Source of the DNA: Phylloscopus collybita
Taxonomy: Eukaryota; Chordata; Aves; Passeriformes; Phylloscopidae
Direction: 5' to 3'
Length of the DNA: 64,000 bases
Assembly (NCBI GenBank): GCA_027886175.1
Contig: JAJNNQ010000006.1
Location: 62,180,001-62,244,000 of the forward strand
Shown here: piece after piece, positions 44,481 through 56,784 of the stretch
Layout: each line of letters opens with the position of its first letter
Numbering within the stretch: the stretch's first letter is position 1
Translations under genes and position numbers: made by a program
Notes under the pieces: model-generated
Database searches by the model: none
Seen by the model: only the letters and a program-made list of their open reading frames with translations
What the model was told of the DNA's origin: nothing

Positions 44481-46229
44481 AATACAGAAGTGACTTCTCA
44501 GCAGTTTGATCATTGCCACAGGTGTTGAAAAATGTCTGCAGTGGAGAGGGGCTCTGTTCATCTCTTCTGGGTGCTTGGCACAAAATAGAAGAAGTGGCAG
44601 GACTTGATGCTTGTGAAGGTTTTTACTTTCCCAGTCATTCCTGCAAGGAGCAGAAACCCTGGAAAGTTTTGCAAAGTCGTGACTGAGTTAAAATCTGATC
44701 TCCAAAGAGCAAGGATCAGAATTCCCTGAATGTCTCAAAATGCTTTTATTTTTCAACACTGATCCAGAATTTCCAGGCTTTGCTAAAACTCTGTGTCCCT
44801 TGACTGATCCTGGTCTAGAGGCTTTCCCATGGAACATCTGCAAGCTCCAAACCCTGGGACCCTCTGCTCTGATGTCCTGCTTGGGGGGGATTTTGTTGTC
44901 ATTTGGAATTCTTGGAGGATGTGGGGACTTTATCTAGTTGGGTTTGTCTCTTTTTTTCCTGTAGGAGGAGGAAGGTGACTGAGAAGTGGCCTCAGGAATT
45001 AATTTTGGCATTCAGATAAAGAGCTATCTCACGAGGAATTGTTTAGGAATAGAAATGCTGTGTTGCATTTTAGGGAAAACAAAAATAGGATTTTTTTTTT
45101 GTGTGAAACGTGGCTGTGTAAAGACACACAGGACTGAAATAGCTCAATTATTCTTCATTTATACCTCCTGTGGCTTTATTGCAGTTTTCTCTGTAAACAT
45201 GGCCTCAGCAGAGCACAGATAGCTTTAAATAGAAACTAATAAAGTTCTGAGCCATGTTTTTTAAGTCCATATATAATACACTGTGAAAAGAATTTTCATA
45301 CATGTCTGACTCCTGTGAATAAATATTTTCACTGGAGTTATTTTCAACCTACTCATTTTTTTCTAGGTAAAAGCTTTAAACATCAGTACATAAATTTAGA
45401 TACGATCTGGGCTTTTATACATGTGGAGTTGGTCTCTATATGGTTCAGTTTTACCTTTATATGAACAACTTCTAGGGTTCTGGTTAGGTTATATATATTT
45501 TATATATATATAAACACTCTGTAGGAGATTATTGGTTTATGAGAAGAAATTTAGCTATTTCTGAGGTCAGCTATATCAGTGTAAGGTGGAAGAGAGAGAG
45601 CTGAGCTGGCTGGGCAGGACCTTGTCTCCCTCACTTCGAGCTGGGGGTAAGCAAATATCTCTCATTAGTGTCTATTATAAAGATAATTGTTCTGCTGAGA
45701 GAAGTTCCAGTTGTACCTAACATCAACCTGGTGCTGTTGGAGTGCCTGGTGGTGTTTGTTGTACACTTCCCATCCCTGTGCCAGGGGCACATCTCATCAT
45801 GCCCAGGTCAGGCATGGGGAAAGGCTCTGAGCTCCATGGGAGACCATGGATGGGGAGGCTGTGGAGTTTCCTGGAGTGGAAAGTCATGGGACAAGGGCTG
45901 GAACTGGATGGGCTTGAAGGTCCCTCTCAACCCAAACCATTCCATGACTCTGTGATTTCACTCCCAGACTTTTTGGGCTTTCCCCCTCTCAGGTGACACA
46001 GAGGCCAAGCCCCAGAACCCTGGAGCTGTTCAATGGAACTCTCACAACCAGGGGCCTTTCTGCCTGCCCACAACAGCACAGGCCAGTAACCCCGAGCTGG
46101 GGGAGATCACAGAGAGCAGCTGTGCAGTGCTCCTGTGGGCATTGCAAATGATTGATCTCCTGGGATGTCATTGATGTGTCACTGCTCTCCCTGACCTGGG
46201 AGCAGCAGCACGCTCCAGTGCCCCACAGA
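44481..46229. other. ITSN1: ITSN1 intron 1 with a CR1 tail at 45820-45965
   Basis: Only the last ~60 bp of the plus CR1 are convincing (GGGCTTGAAGGTCCCTCTCA to ACTCTGTGATTTC). A (TA)n run lies at 45493-45512. Otherwise ordinary intron. Confidence 0.55.
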
Positions 46230-46525
46230 CCCCGCAGGAGGGGACAGCCCGGGGGGGTCGGGCTCTGCTCCCAGGGCACAGGGACAGGAGGAGAGGGAAC
46301 GGCCTCAGGCTGGGCCAGGGAAGGCTCAGCTGGGCCAGCAGCAGGAATTTCCCCATGGAAAGGGTGCTCAGGCCTTGGCAGGGGCTGCCCTGGGAGCTTT
46401 GCAGTGCCCAGCCCTGGAGGTGTCCCCTGGAGGTGGCACTCAGTGCTCTGGGCTGGGGACAAGGTGGGCACGGGGCACAGCTGGGACTGCCTGGCCTGGG
46501 AGGGCTTTGCCAGCCCCAGGGATCC
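46230..46525 (+). mobile_element. CR1-like LINE, subfamily B, 5'-truncated
   Basis: Starts abruptly at GCAGGAGGGGACAGCCCGGG and ends at CCAGCCCCAGGGATCCTGTG. Confidence 0.85.
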
Positions 46526-48755
46526 TGTGCTGGTGTTTTTGCTTTACCATACTTTACATATGTATGGTATTTTATAATATAACAACTGTGCCAGGCATTT
46601 TTGGGGATAAATAGTATCTGCTCTTCAACCCTAAAAACAGAATCACAGAGGAACTTGGGTCAGGCTGGACCTCAAAAGACTTGGGGCCCCTGGTGTCACC
46701 TCAGTCATGCACAGTGAAACCTGTGGTTATGGAACTTGGGTGATCCATCAGCAATAAACAGCAAACTCCAGCATATTCCAGTAAGGGAGAGATTTGTTTT
46801 TCCCTCAGTTTGCTTTGCTATGTCTCTATCTGCAGTCAACTTTGGTTTGGGTTTCAGGCTCTCACATTTAAACACAGTTCTCTACTCCTTCTCTCCATCT
46901 CCCCATCATTATTTCATCTGGCTTTGGGGTTTTTTTTCGCACTTTCTTTCTTTTTTTTCCCCTCCCCTCTGGAAGTTCATTGGAATAATTTCTGCTTTCC
47001 TTGGCATCCAGCACGGGGCTGGTGTTCAGACTTCCCACTCCTTCTCCTCTTCCTCCTGTATTCAAGGTAAAGGGGAATCAAATCCTTTGGAATCCTGGCA
47101 ATCTGTGGAGGAGGCTCTTCCCTGAAGGGCTGAGCACTGTGAATGCTCTGCTGCTTCCCCTTGTCCTAAAAAGGAACAGATAATATGGAAACTGCCCGGG
47201 CTGTGTGAGAGGGGACTTCAGGGACTTCTGCTTTTGGGTTTTCCTGCTTTTTTTCCTCTTTTTTTTCTTCTTTTTCCCCCCTTTTTGTTCTATATTTTAC
47301 TTTTTCCTTTTTTTTTCCCTTGTCTTTTCCCCCCTCCTTTTTTTATTTCCTTCTTTTTCTTTTGTTTTTTTCCTCAGCTTTCCTTGCAGTCATAAAACCC
47401 AGCAGCATGGCTGAGTTCTTTCCCACAGCAGAGGGCAATAAGAAAACACAAGCAAAGATCAAAGTGCTGATCTGTCAGCACTTCAGGAATGCTTTTGGGA
47501 GAGCCCCACACCTCAGGGAGCTCCTTGTGAGCACTTGGGACTCTGCAGCTGGAATTTGGAACTTTTGGGGTGACACTTGCTGTGCACAGAGCAGCATCAG
47601 CTGCCATCCCTGCCCTTGGGCACAAGGAGTCATGTGCTTGGCCAAACTGTGAGGAAAAAGAGTCAGGATTGTGTCCATCGTTCCCTAAATTCCAACTGGC
47701 TGGCAAAAGTGCCCGGGGTTTGTGCAGGGACATCTGGAGAGGGGATACAGGGGAGGCTCCCAAGTTGGGAGCCAGAAGAGAATGTGGGAAGTGTGAAAGG
47801 GGGGTGGGGAGGGGAGCAAACAAGAATTGGGACAAAAGGAAATTGTTGGTGCAAGTGAATGCCTTTTCTTAGGGATATTGATAAATTTCTGCTGCTGTTC
47901 AAGCAGCCTAAATGATTCTCCTGCTTCTGTTCCCCTTTGCCTTTCTGCTGTTGCCTGGAAGACACGAGTGGAATCTGCCAGGACAAGAGGCCCTCGCTCA
48001 TTGTTGTGCAGCTCCGGTGCTGGGCATTGTCCCTGGGCTCGGGCAGCTCATGTCAGCCTTTGTGTGCAGCAAGAAAAATGTTTTTTTTTTTTTTTTTTCC
48101 TTTTCTGTGTCCAGATTTAAATGTGGAGCCTGTGTGGTTGCTTTGTTTGCAGAGCCAGCGGTGCTCTCCTGGAGCCTCCAACAGCACCTTCGGCCCTTGG
48201 AGCTCCTCAGAGCTGGGCCTGGCCTGGGGACAAAGCAGCCTGGACATGGAGATTAAGCTTTATGGGTGTGGTTTATACCAAAGGGACCCTGAGCAAGGCA
48301 GGGCATTTTCTGTCAGGAATTAAAACCAGAATCGCTGATGTTGGCTGTCAGCAGTTGGAAATGGAGCCAATCTCCCTCCCAAGCAGGAGCAGGGGTTCCT
48401 GTGACACTCAGGAGAGTCACGGAGCCTGGAGCAGCATCCCTGGGATCTGACTGAGCTCTGCCCTCACTCCATCTCTGGCTGTTCATAAATAAAGACTTGT
48501 TTATAAATAAAGGCTGGGTTTGAGGCCATTCTTAAAGCAGAACTGAAATGTAGCTGTAGGTGCCCTCATAGATGCACAGAAAAGTGCCAAAATGAGACAC
48601 TGAGTTTTGTGAGTCCCACTTGGTGTGGGAAGTATTGATACAATCCTGCTTCTTCCCTGCCTTGTTGTTGTTGTAGTAACTAATCATATGAGAAATATAT
48701 GGAAAATGGAAGATACTGTGTTGAATATATATATATATTTTTTTTTCTTTTCCAG
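46526..48755. other. ITSN1: ITSN1 end of intron 1; T-rich tract 47222-47380
   Basis: A 150-bp pyrimidine-rich tract ends in TTTCCTTGCAG at about 47391, a strong-looking 3' splice site. It is followed by an ATG-led open frame to 47652. No convincing donor or homology was found. T16 lies at 48082-48097. Confidence 0.45.
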
Positions 48756-48815
48756 GCATCTATTAACAAGCTAAAAGTGACAGAACCATGGCTCAGTTTC
48801 CAACACCTTTTGGGG
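48756..48815 (+). CDS. ITSN1: ITSN1 exon 2 (start codon)
   Basis: The acceptor is a TTTTTTCTTTTCCAG tract; the donor is GGGG|GTAAG. The ATG at 48788-48790 has a strong ACCATGG context. It encodes MAQFPTPFG plus one base of the next Gly. The 32 nt before the ATG are 5' UTR. Confidence 0.97.
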
Positions 48816-49344
48816 GTAAGTGGCTCCTGGTGTGTTCTGAACTGTTCCTGTGTGCAAAACCTTGGCATAAACGTGTTCCTTTCCAAGAGTTTTCCCTGGG
48901 GAAGTGTTTGTGCAGAGTGCATCTCTCTGAGCTGGGAGTTTCTGAGCTTTGTGGTGGCTGTGCAGGCACCTCCCAGCCAGGGGCACAGAGCCCTGTGTGC
49001 TGCACTGATCCCTTCCAGCCCACACTCTGTCCCTGCAGGGCACAACCAGGCAGTGGGGCACCACCTCATTCTGCTCCACTTGGACTGGAGAAGTGCAGAT
49101 GCTTTCTCCTTGTGGGATTCCTGGACATATTAGGTGCTAAAAGATCCAGCAGATGCCTTTGGGTGGTGTCACTTCCAGTTTTTCCCTTGTTGTGCCATCA
49201 CCACATTTAGGTTAGAGCAAAAGTGACACATTTTTTAGTTCTGCATTTGCAACAGGGGAAGTTGCAGCATGTGGAAATGCAGAGAAAAATCCAGGGTGGG
49301 CCCTGGCAGTGCAGCAGGGACAGGATTTTTGCTATTCACATGAA

Positions 49345-49600
49345 ATCACAGAATCTCAGACTGGTTTGGATTGGGTTGGGATGCTCATCCCTGCCATGGA
49401 GACACCTCCCACTGTCCCAGGCTGCTCCAACCTGGCCTTGGGCACTGCCAGGGATCCAGGGGCAGCCCCAGCTGTGCCAGGGCCTGCCCATCCTGCCAGG
49501 GGACAATTCCTTCTGTAGAATTCACCCAAATTTCCCCTCTTTGAGTCTGAACCCATCCCTCTTGCCCTGTCACTCACTTCCTGATGGAACAGCCCCTCTT
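49345..49600 (-). mobile_element. CR1-like LINE 3' end
   Basis: Reverse orientation in ITSN1 intron 2, from AGTCTGAGATTCTGTG (reverse tail) to a GGACAATTCCTTCTGTAGAA end; the TCCCAGCCCCAGTG part is deleted. Confidence 0.85.
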
Positions 49601-49967
49601 CCTTTTAGGCCTCTTCAGATCCTGGGGGTCCATTTGGGAGTTGAGTTTTGCAGCTGATCTGCAGAAGGATTACAAAGAGAAATATCAGTGCTGAGACACA
49701 GAAACTGCTCTGGTTGCACTTAAAGGTTGCATCTGTTGAGGGCTCTTCTCTGGGCAGGCTCAGATGGGATACTGGGGGGGAAGAGGTGCCTTTGCAGGTA
49801 AACTGGAATCCCAGCTGTGTGTGCTCTGGGGGGCAAATGAGCTCCCACCCTTGGGCTGTTTGCAGAGACCCAGGGTGCTGTGAGATAATTATACACTCAG
49901 AAATAAAAGAGGGTGGCTTTTTTAGGTAATGTTTCTCTGTGTCACTTCTCCATTTCTTTTGAACCAG

Positions 49968-50060
49968 GCAACCTGGATATCTGGGCTATTACTGTGGAGG
50001 AGAGAGCGAAACATGATCAACAGTTCCATAGTCTGAAACCAACTGCTGGATTTATCACTG
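49968..50060 (+). CDS. ITSN1: ITSN1 exon 3 (EH1, first part)
   Basis: The exon is 93 nt, phase 1 to 1, between GAACCAG| and ACTG|GTAAAC. It encodes [20 protein letters not shown], then [10 protein letters not shown], the first helix pair of the EH1 domain. The residue after the Gly-Gly is Asn, where I recall Ser in mammals. Confidence 0.98.
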
Positions 50061-50722
50061 GTAAACAAACACTTCCCACTTCCCATTTTGTTTAGTTAAA
50101 TCTTAAACTAGCGAGCCTAAAAGTGTGCAGAGCTGCCTGGGAGACATGTGGGCATAATAATTAGAAAATCTGAACAGGTATTTCTTATTTTATATCCCAC
50201 TGTTGAACTGTCTTGCTACATCAGCCCCAACATTTCTGTTATTTTCTGGTATTTTCCCTTCCCCATCCTGCTGGGAAAGGGAAAGAGAGTGACTGAGTTC
50301 TTTGCCTGTGCCTGAGGTCAGCCCACCACAGTAATATTGTGATGAATAAAAGGTCTGATTTAATAAAGGTGTGTGGATTTCACTGAAATCAGGTTTAGAA
50401 ATTCAATTTGTACAGCATTGACATCAGCATGGCTGACCTCTTGGAAATGATCTAAATGCAAATCTGATTGAAGCAGTGGGAAGCAAAGCTCCAAATCAAG
50501 GAGTTGCACTGATCCTAATAAATTTTCATCAAACTTTGGTCTCGAAGGCAACAGGAGGCCTCCTCTTACTCTGTGTTGTTACACTGAATTTTCTTAGTGT
50601 TTTGCAAATGATCATCAGTCGTGGAATGGGTTGGGCTTGTGTTGCAGGTGTTTTTTGCCTCCTGATTCCCCATCCCCTCTGCCAGCAGCTGGAGCTGAAG
50701 CCATGTCCTATTTCTCTTACAG

Positions 50723-50786
50723 GTGATCAAGCCAGGAACTTTTTTTTCCAATCTGGGTTACCTCAGCCAGTGCTAGCACAGATATG
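50723..50786 (+). CDS. ITSN1: ITSN1 exon 4 (EH1, middle)
   Basis: The exon is 64 nt, with acceptor TCTCTTACAG and donor ATATG|GTGAGT, phase 1 to 2. It encodes [20 protein letters not shown] and two bases of the conserved EH-domain Trp. Confidence 0.98.
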
Positions 50787-51494
50787 GTGAGTGTGGGGTG
50801 GGGCACAGGGCTGTTTGTGGGGCTGAGCCCAGCTGGGGCCAGGCTCTCCTGGGGCTCTCAGGGTGTTTGTGGGGGATCTGCAGCCAGGGCTCCCTCAGGC
50901 TGGGTGGGAGCAGGGCAGGCAGCTCTGCAGGGGGGTCTGGGCAGGCTGGGTGACTGCTGGGTGCTGCCCTGGGCTCACCACAACCCCCTGGAACACTCCA
51001 CTCGTGGGGCAGAGGGGCTGGCAAGGGCCCTGGGGGTGCTGGTGACAGTGGCTGGACACAAGCCCAGGGGTGCCCAGGTGTCCCCAGAGGGGCAGGAGGC
51101 CCTGGGCTGTCCCAGCAAATGGCATTTGGGAAGTTGGCAGTTTCAGACCCTTCTTTGAAATTGCTAAATGCTTTCAGCTCTGTTAAAACTGCACTAACAC
51201 AATTCCTAAGCACAGTAATTAGTATTAAAAATCTGCTAATGGGAGAGCCTAGGCAAGACCTGGAATATTTGTTGTAAAAATGAAGATTGACGTAGACTGT
51301 TTCCATTGGAGTCAAAGCTTGAGACTGGAAATTTGTGTCACTCCTTGATGAGTTCAGCCAGATCCAAACCTGCTGCCCATTACACAGCACAGACATTCCT
51401 ACACTGCCAGATTTTCCTGCAGGAATCAAGGTGTTCCTGCTCCAAATTCTTTCACCCTGCCAGACCTCTACCTGTGTGAGGAGTGCCAGGAGCC
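50787..51494. other. ITSN1: ITSN1 intron 4, GC-rich start
   Basis: The 50790-51110 part is GC-rich but CpG-poor, with no recognised element; the rest is AT-richer. Confidence 0.5.
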
Positions 51495-52103
51495 AGGGAA
51501 TGTTTTCCCAGAGGGCAGGGCTGGCTGGGATCTTGGGCAGGATGGGCAGGCCCTGGCACAGGGTGCCCAGAGCAGCTGTGGCTGCCCCTGGATCCCTGGC
51601 AGTGCCCAAGGCCAGGTTGGACACTGGGGCTGGGAGCAGCCTGGGACAGTGGGAGGTGTCCCTGCCAGGGCAGGGGTGGCATTGGATGATTTTAAAGTCC
51701 CTTCCAGCCCAAACCATTCCATGATTCCAGGATTCCATTAGGGTCCTCCCAACCCATTCTGTGATTCCAGGATTCCATGATTCCAAGTTCTCAGCACCCA
51801 CCCACCCAATCAGAGACATTTTACAAGGGCTTGCAGTGACAGGACAAGGAACAATGGCTTTAAACTGAAAGAGGGAAGGTTTAGACTTGGTATTAGGAAG
51901 GAATTGTTCCCTGGCACAGGGTGCCCAGAGCAGCTGTGGCTGCCCCTGGATCCCTGGCAGTGCCCAAGGCCAGGTTGGACACTGATGCTGGGAGCAGCCT
52001 GGGACAGTGGGAGGTGTCCCTGCCCATGGCAGGGGTGGCACTGGGTGGGCTTTGAGGTCCCTCCCAACCCATTCCATGATTCTGTGATTCTATGATTATT
52101 CAT
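51495..52103 (+). mobile_element. Composite double CR1 block, copy 3
   Basis: Same two CR1 ends and spacer as at 24998-25612, in ITSN1 intron 4. The first CR1 lacks GAATTGTTCCCTGGCAGGG. Confidence 0.9.
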
Positions 52104-54934
52104 GGTTTGCATTAATGATATTACTGCCAATACAGATTTTGGTGCTAGACAGAGAGAATTAAAACTGGTTTTCATTCTAGACTGAGTAAAAGCAGCAGAG
52201 GGATGGAGAACTTTGGAGAAATCTGTTCCCTTTTCCTCTGTGAACTATTTGAGAGGGAGTTTATTGCCATTACAAAAACTTTTTGGTGCAGTAAGGACTG
52301 CTAAAGGCAGAATTTTGCTCTGACAGGAGAAAGAGGGATAATTATTTTATTGCTTTGGAAATCTGCATGCCCAGATCTACATGGCTTTTAAATAAAGAGC
52401 TTATTTTCTCTTCTAATTACCTTTATCTTACAAATATCAAAGCTGGACTGGTTGTCTTATTTGCTGAAGCCTCAGTGAGTGTTCCAACATCCCTTTGGAA
52501 CTTCTCTTGCCTCTGAATTAAACAAGGAAAGAGGTTTTGTCTTAAACAAGACATCCTTTCTCCAAGAATCTTCCATAGGCATTGGCTTTAAATAGGTGTT
52601 AACAAAACCCAACAGTTGTAAATAGTCTGACTAAGGATCTCTTCCTCTCTGAATTATTCAGTTTTCCAGGCTCTTGAGAGGAAGGGAATCATTCCACTCC
52701 CTCTGGAGTTGTCATAGAGACAAGACCTGCACATTTTTGTTAATGAAGCTGAACTAAAACTTACTCAAGCTGCCTTTCTAAATCATAAAGGAGCTCATGG
52801 ACATTCCTTTCTCTCTGTCTCTCTGATTTTTTTCATTCATCTCTGAATTAAGAGAAGTAAATATTTAAGGTAAAAAAAAAAAGAATTATATAGATCCTTG
52901 AGTACTTTAGGGGCAGAGTTGTGGAGTAATGAGCCCAAAACCTCTGAGAGATGGGAGCTGCAGAAAAGTGCTCTTCCATCAGTATTTGCTCCTGGGATAG
53001 CTGGGCTGGGGATTTGTAGGTAGCATTTGGTTGTTATTGGGAGAGAAAGGAAGGTCCAGGAGTCCTCAAGGAAGGAAAGCTCTGAGTTAGAACAACTTGT
53101 AAAACTCTGGAATTCATTTTCTGATCTGAGAAATCCCAGGATGGTTTGGATTGGGAGGGACCTTAAAGCCCACCCAGTGCCAGTCCTGCCATGGCAGGGA
53201 CACCTCCCACTGTCCCAGGCTGCTCCAAGTGTCCAACCTGGCCTGGGGCACTGCCAGGGCTGGGGGTTCCATGAGGAAGTGTCTGTTTGGGTGTCTCTGT
53301 GGGATGTTTTTGGAAGTGTTTCCCCATCCTTGATCATTCTGCTGGTTTTAGCTACACTGGAGTATAATCATGTGAGAAAAAGCCTGGCCTGTGTTCCCTA
53401 AAGGATCCCTCACAGCTGGGGGGACACCAGGAATAAATCTGATCAGTGCCTCGTTCCTGGGCCCAGGAAAGCTTCCCCAGAATTCACAGTCCTTCAAAAC
53501 AGCAGCTCCCTGGTTTTTGTTAGCATTGAGAGTCCCTGTGTCCCTTGTACTCCTCATTCAAGGAGAGAAAAGTCACTGGGACCTCACTGAGCAAAGGAGG
53601 GAAGTATTATGGTCTGCCCTAACAGCTTCTGTGCTGTTCTAGCCTTCACCAGCTCCAGACTCCTCCAGGCTGGTGATCAATTAGGAAGCCTCTAATTGGG
53701 CTTTGAGCTGGGCCTGCAGTGCCTTGGGAGATAACTGTGCTTAAAGCAGAATAATCTGCCTTTCTTTAGAGCTCTGAGGGAGTGGGGCCTCAAAGAGCAT
53801 CTCCTGTGTGGCCTGGCCCCCTGGAATGAAAGGGGGACTGAAATAATCAATGCCAGGTGTTCTCCCTGCATTTCGAGTTACTTCTTTTGTCAGAGCAGTC
53901 ACTGGGTGCCTTCCCTGTTCCTGACATTCCCTCCCAGCCTTCCTGGGCCTGTGTCCAAGGGTGGGCAGAGAGGGGGAGATCCTGGGAGCTGTGACTTCCT
54001 GCACAGGCATCCATGGGGGGACTGAGGCCAGAGTGCCCGTGTTCACTTTCTGCACCTCATAAATGCAAAAGGAATCAAGCTGGCTTTTGATTTTGCTGAA
54101 AGGATGAGAGAAAGGAGGAGGAGAAGATCCATGGGGAAGGAACTGTCAGCACCTGAGCCCTGGGGTGGTGCTGAGCCCCCTGCAGCTCCTGGCATGAGAT
54201 ACAAACACAGGCCTGGCTTACAGAATATAAGAAGTATTTAGTCAATGTTTAATCCATTTACTCTGCACTGGTTCCGGCCAGAGCACAAATGAAACAAAAT
54301 GCCAGGGCACCACATTGTCCCAACTTCATTAGGAGCAGAAATTAGTGGAATTAGGTGGTGTTTGCTGGCAGGCCCTTCCTGCATTTCAGGTGCTGCTTAT
54401 TCCAGAGCAGCACAGTAAAATCCAGCAGCCTGACATCAACTTCTGCAACTAGAAATGAAAGTGTGTCCTATTTCTGTGGGAAGAGTTTGTCTGACAAAAG
54501 CTGCTTTTTCTTTGCACACTGTAAAGCTGGAAAAAATCTGGGGGGTGCAGAGAACTCTCTGCACTGATATTTGTGCTGCTAATTTCAATAATGAAGCTGT
54601 TGGTGTAAAGGAGTTCACAGAAGGTCAGATGTTGAATGAAAAGCTACAGCTGCTGATGAGAATTGGAGTTCAATGAGAGCAATGACACTGGTGCACATCA
54701 GAGTTCCTGATTGCTGGGCAATGATTTTTTTTCCTGTGCAGGATGCAAAGATTTGCTGTGTCCCAGCAGGAAAGGGTGCCTGGAGAGTCCAGGTTCCTGC
54801 AGGGTGATCTTTACTCTTCCTGCATTTGCCTGGCCAGGGATAGAACCCACTGAGGGTCTGTCCATGCTTATTCATAGAAAGGTTTAGATCTTATAAATCA
54901 AAGTATTTGCAGGTGTAGAAGCCACTGGTAAGAC
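52104..54934. other. ITSN1: ITSN1 intron 4 with a reverse CR1 end at 53135-53265
   Basis: The CR1 end is short and carries an internal deletion (GCTGCTCCAAGTGTCC). The remainder is unclassified intron with short A/T homopolymers. Confidence 0.55.
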
Positions 54935-55622
54935 TATTATGGGACAGGCTGGGAGAGCTGGGGGTGCTCAGCTGGAGAGGAGAAGCTCCAGGGAGAGCTC
55001 AGAGCCCCTGGCAGGGCCTGAAGGGGCTCCAGGAGAGCTGCAGAGGGACTGGGGACAAGGGACAGAGGGACAGCACCCAGGGAATGGCTTCCCAGTGCCC
55101 AGGGCAGGGCTGGCTGGGATCTTGGGCAGGAATTGTTCCCTGGCAGGGTGGGCAGGCCCTGGCACAGGGTGCCCAGAGCAGCTGTGGCTGCCCCTGGATC
55201 CCTGGCAGTGCCCAAGGCCAGGCTGGACACTGGGGCTGGGAGCAGCCTGGGACAGTGGGAGGTGTCCCTGCCACGGCAGGGGTGGCACTGGGTGGGATTT
55301 GAGGTCCCTCCCAACCCAAGCCAGTCTGGGATTCTGAGATTCTGAGAGTAAAAATGGATCTCTACTGATTACAATTAATCAAGCCTGGTCACTACAGCTG
55401 GGACTCAGAGCAAATGCAGGAGCTGTGTGGTTCAGCAGCAGCATGGACAGAATTTTCTCTTTCCATAATTATCAAAAACTCCATTTTTTTCCTTTTAGTG
55501 GGACTTGGGGCTGGGAGCAGCCTGGGACAGTGGGAAGTATCCCTGCCATGGCAGGGGTGGGAATGAAATGAGCTCTAAGGTTTCTTCCAGCCCAGCCCAG
55601 TCTGGGATTCTGGGATTCAGCA
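54935..55622 (+). mobile_element. Two CR1-like LINE 3' ends
   Basis: A long plus copy at 54935-55345, with the GGAGAGGAGAAGCTCC upstream part, and a short tail-only copy at 55505-55622. Confidence 0.9.
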
Positions 55623-56784
55623 TCTTTCAGGCACAGGTGTAGCAGATGCTCTTTAAGGACATCAGCATCTAAGTCTCAGTGTCTTCTCCAGACTTTCTTT
55701 AAATGCTGCTCCCAGATTTTAATTTCTATTATGTAGCCCCATGAGATCAGAACTGGTGGATTAAGGCAGCTACACCACTAAAAATCCTTTCCCAGGAGTG
55801 CTGAGAGGCTTGGAGTGTCTGTGATGCTGCTGGGGATCTAAACCTGTGCTGGTCCCTGCTGGGATCTGCCTCTCCATGGGGGTTTTCAAGTTTTGGGTTT
55901 GGTTTTTTTTTTGGAGTGGGAAGATTTCCATTTTGCCACAGCCTTTACCTGGCTGTCTCCTTGTGTATCAGTTATAAATAGCTGTCAATTCACTGGGGTA
56001 CTTTTGGGATAACTTTCCACCTGGTTGCACAAAACCTCTCTTTGAGAGGAATTGGATCAGAAACGAAGCTCTGGTTCAACCACACTGCCCAGGCCCACAC
56101 CCATGACATAGAAATAAATGCATGAACTTCCAAATTTGTATTATTCCAGTGCTGGAATCTGTACTTAATTCTTCCAACAAATGCAAAGAAATAAGCATGG
56201 TGTTTAAAAGTAAGTTTACATTTAGGTCTGTTATTGATGTGCATTTACTGGGGTTTTTTTTTCGGTGTGCAGTGGCAGGAACTGACACTCTTCTTCCTGC
56301 TTCTCTCCCCCCAAGCTCCCACCCCTATTCCCTGCTGAGCTGGGTTTTCTTAACTAGCAAGGGAAGGAACAAAAAGCAGACTGTTTAAGTCAGACTCCTT
56401 TCCCTGCAAGCCTATTCAAGGCCTGGGCTCAATGTTTCATCTTGAGTGCTATTGTTTAATTGAAAACACATTTGCACACTCGCAGATGGAGCAGTGCTGA
56501 GGGGAGTCACAGATTTCAAGAATGTTTTATTTTAAGTGCAGCTAAAGCACAGATTTGCAGACTCAGTGCTTTGCTTCTCTGTGCTGCTGTTTGAGGACCC
56601 TGGGCTTTTGCAAAGTTTTTGTACAGCTACGTTTGTTCTGGATGCTTCGTTGTAATTCCTCCAAGAGTTGAAAAGCAACTTTAAAATTATTTATTAATCA
56701 CCCCAGGAAAGTAATTAAGGAGCTCTTAGGTTTAAATAGTGTCTTATTTTTAGGCTGGCATAATTTTGGGTGGAAATTAGTGAG
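55623..56784. other. ITSN1: ITSN1 intron 4, nothing recognised
   Basis: Ordinary AT-rich intron. Overlapping frames on both strands at 55990-56390 have no support. Confidence 0.5.
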
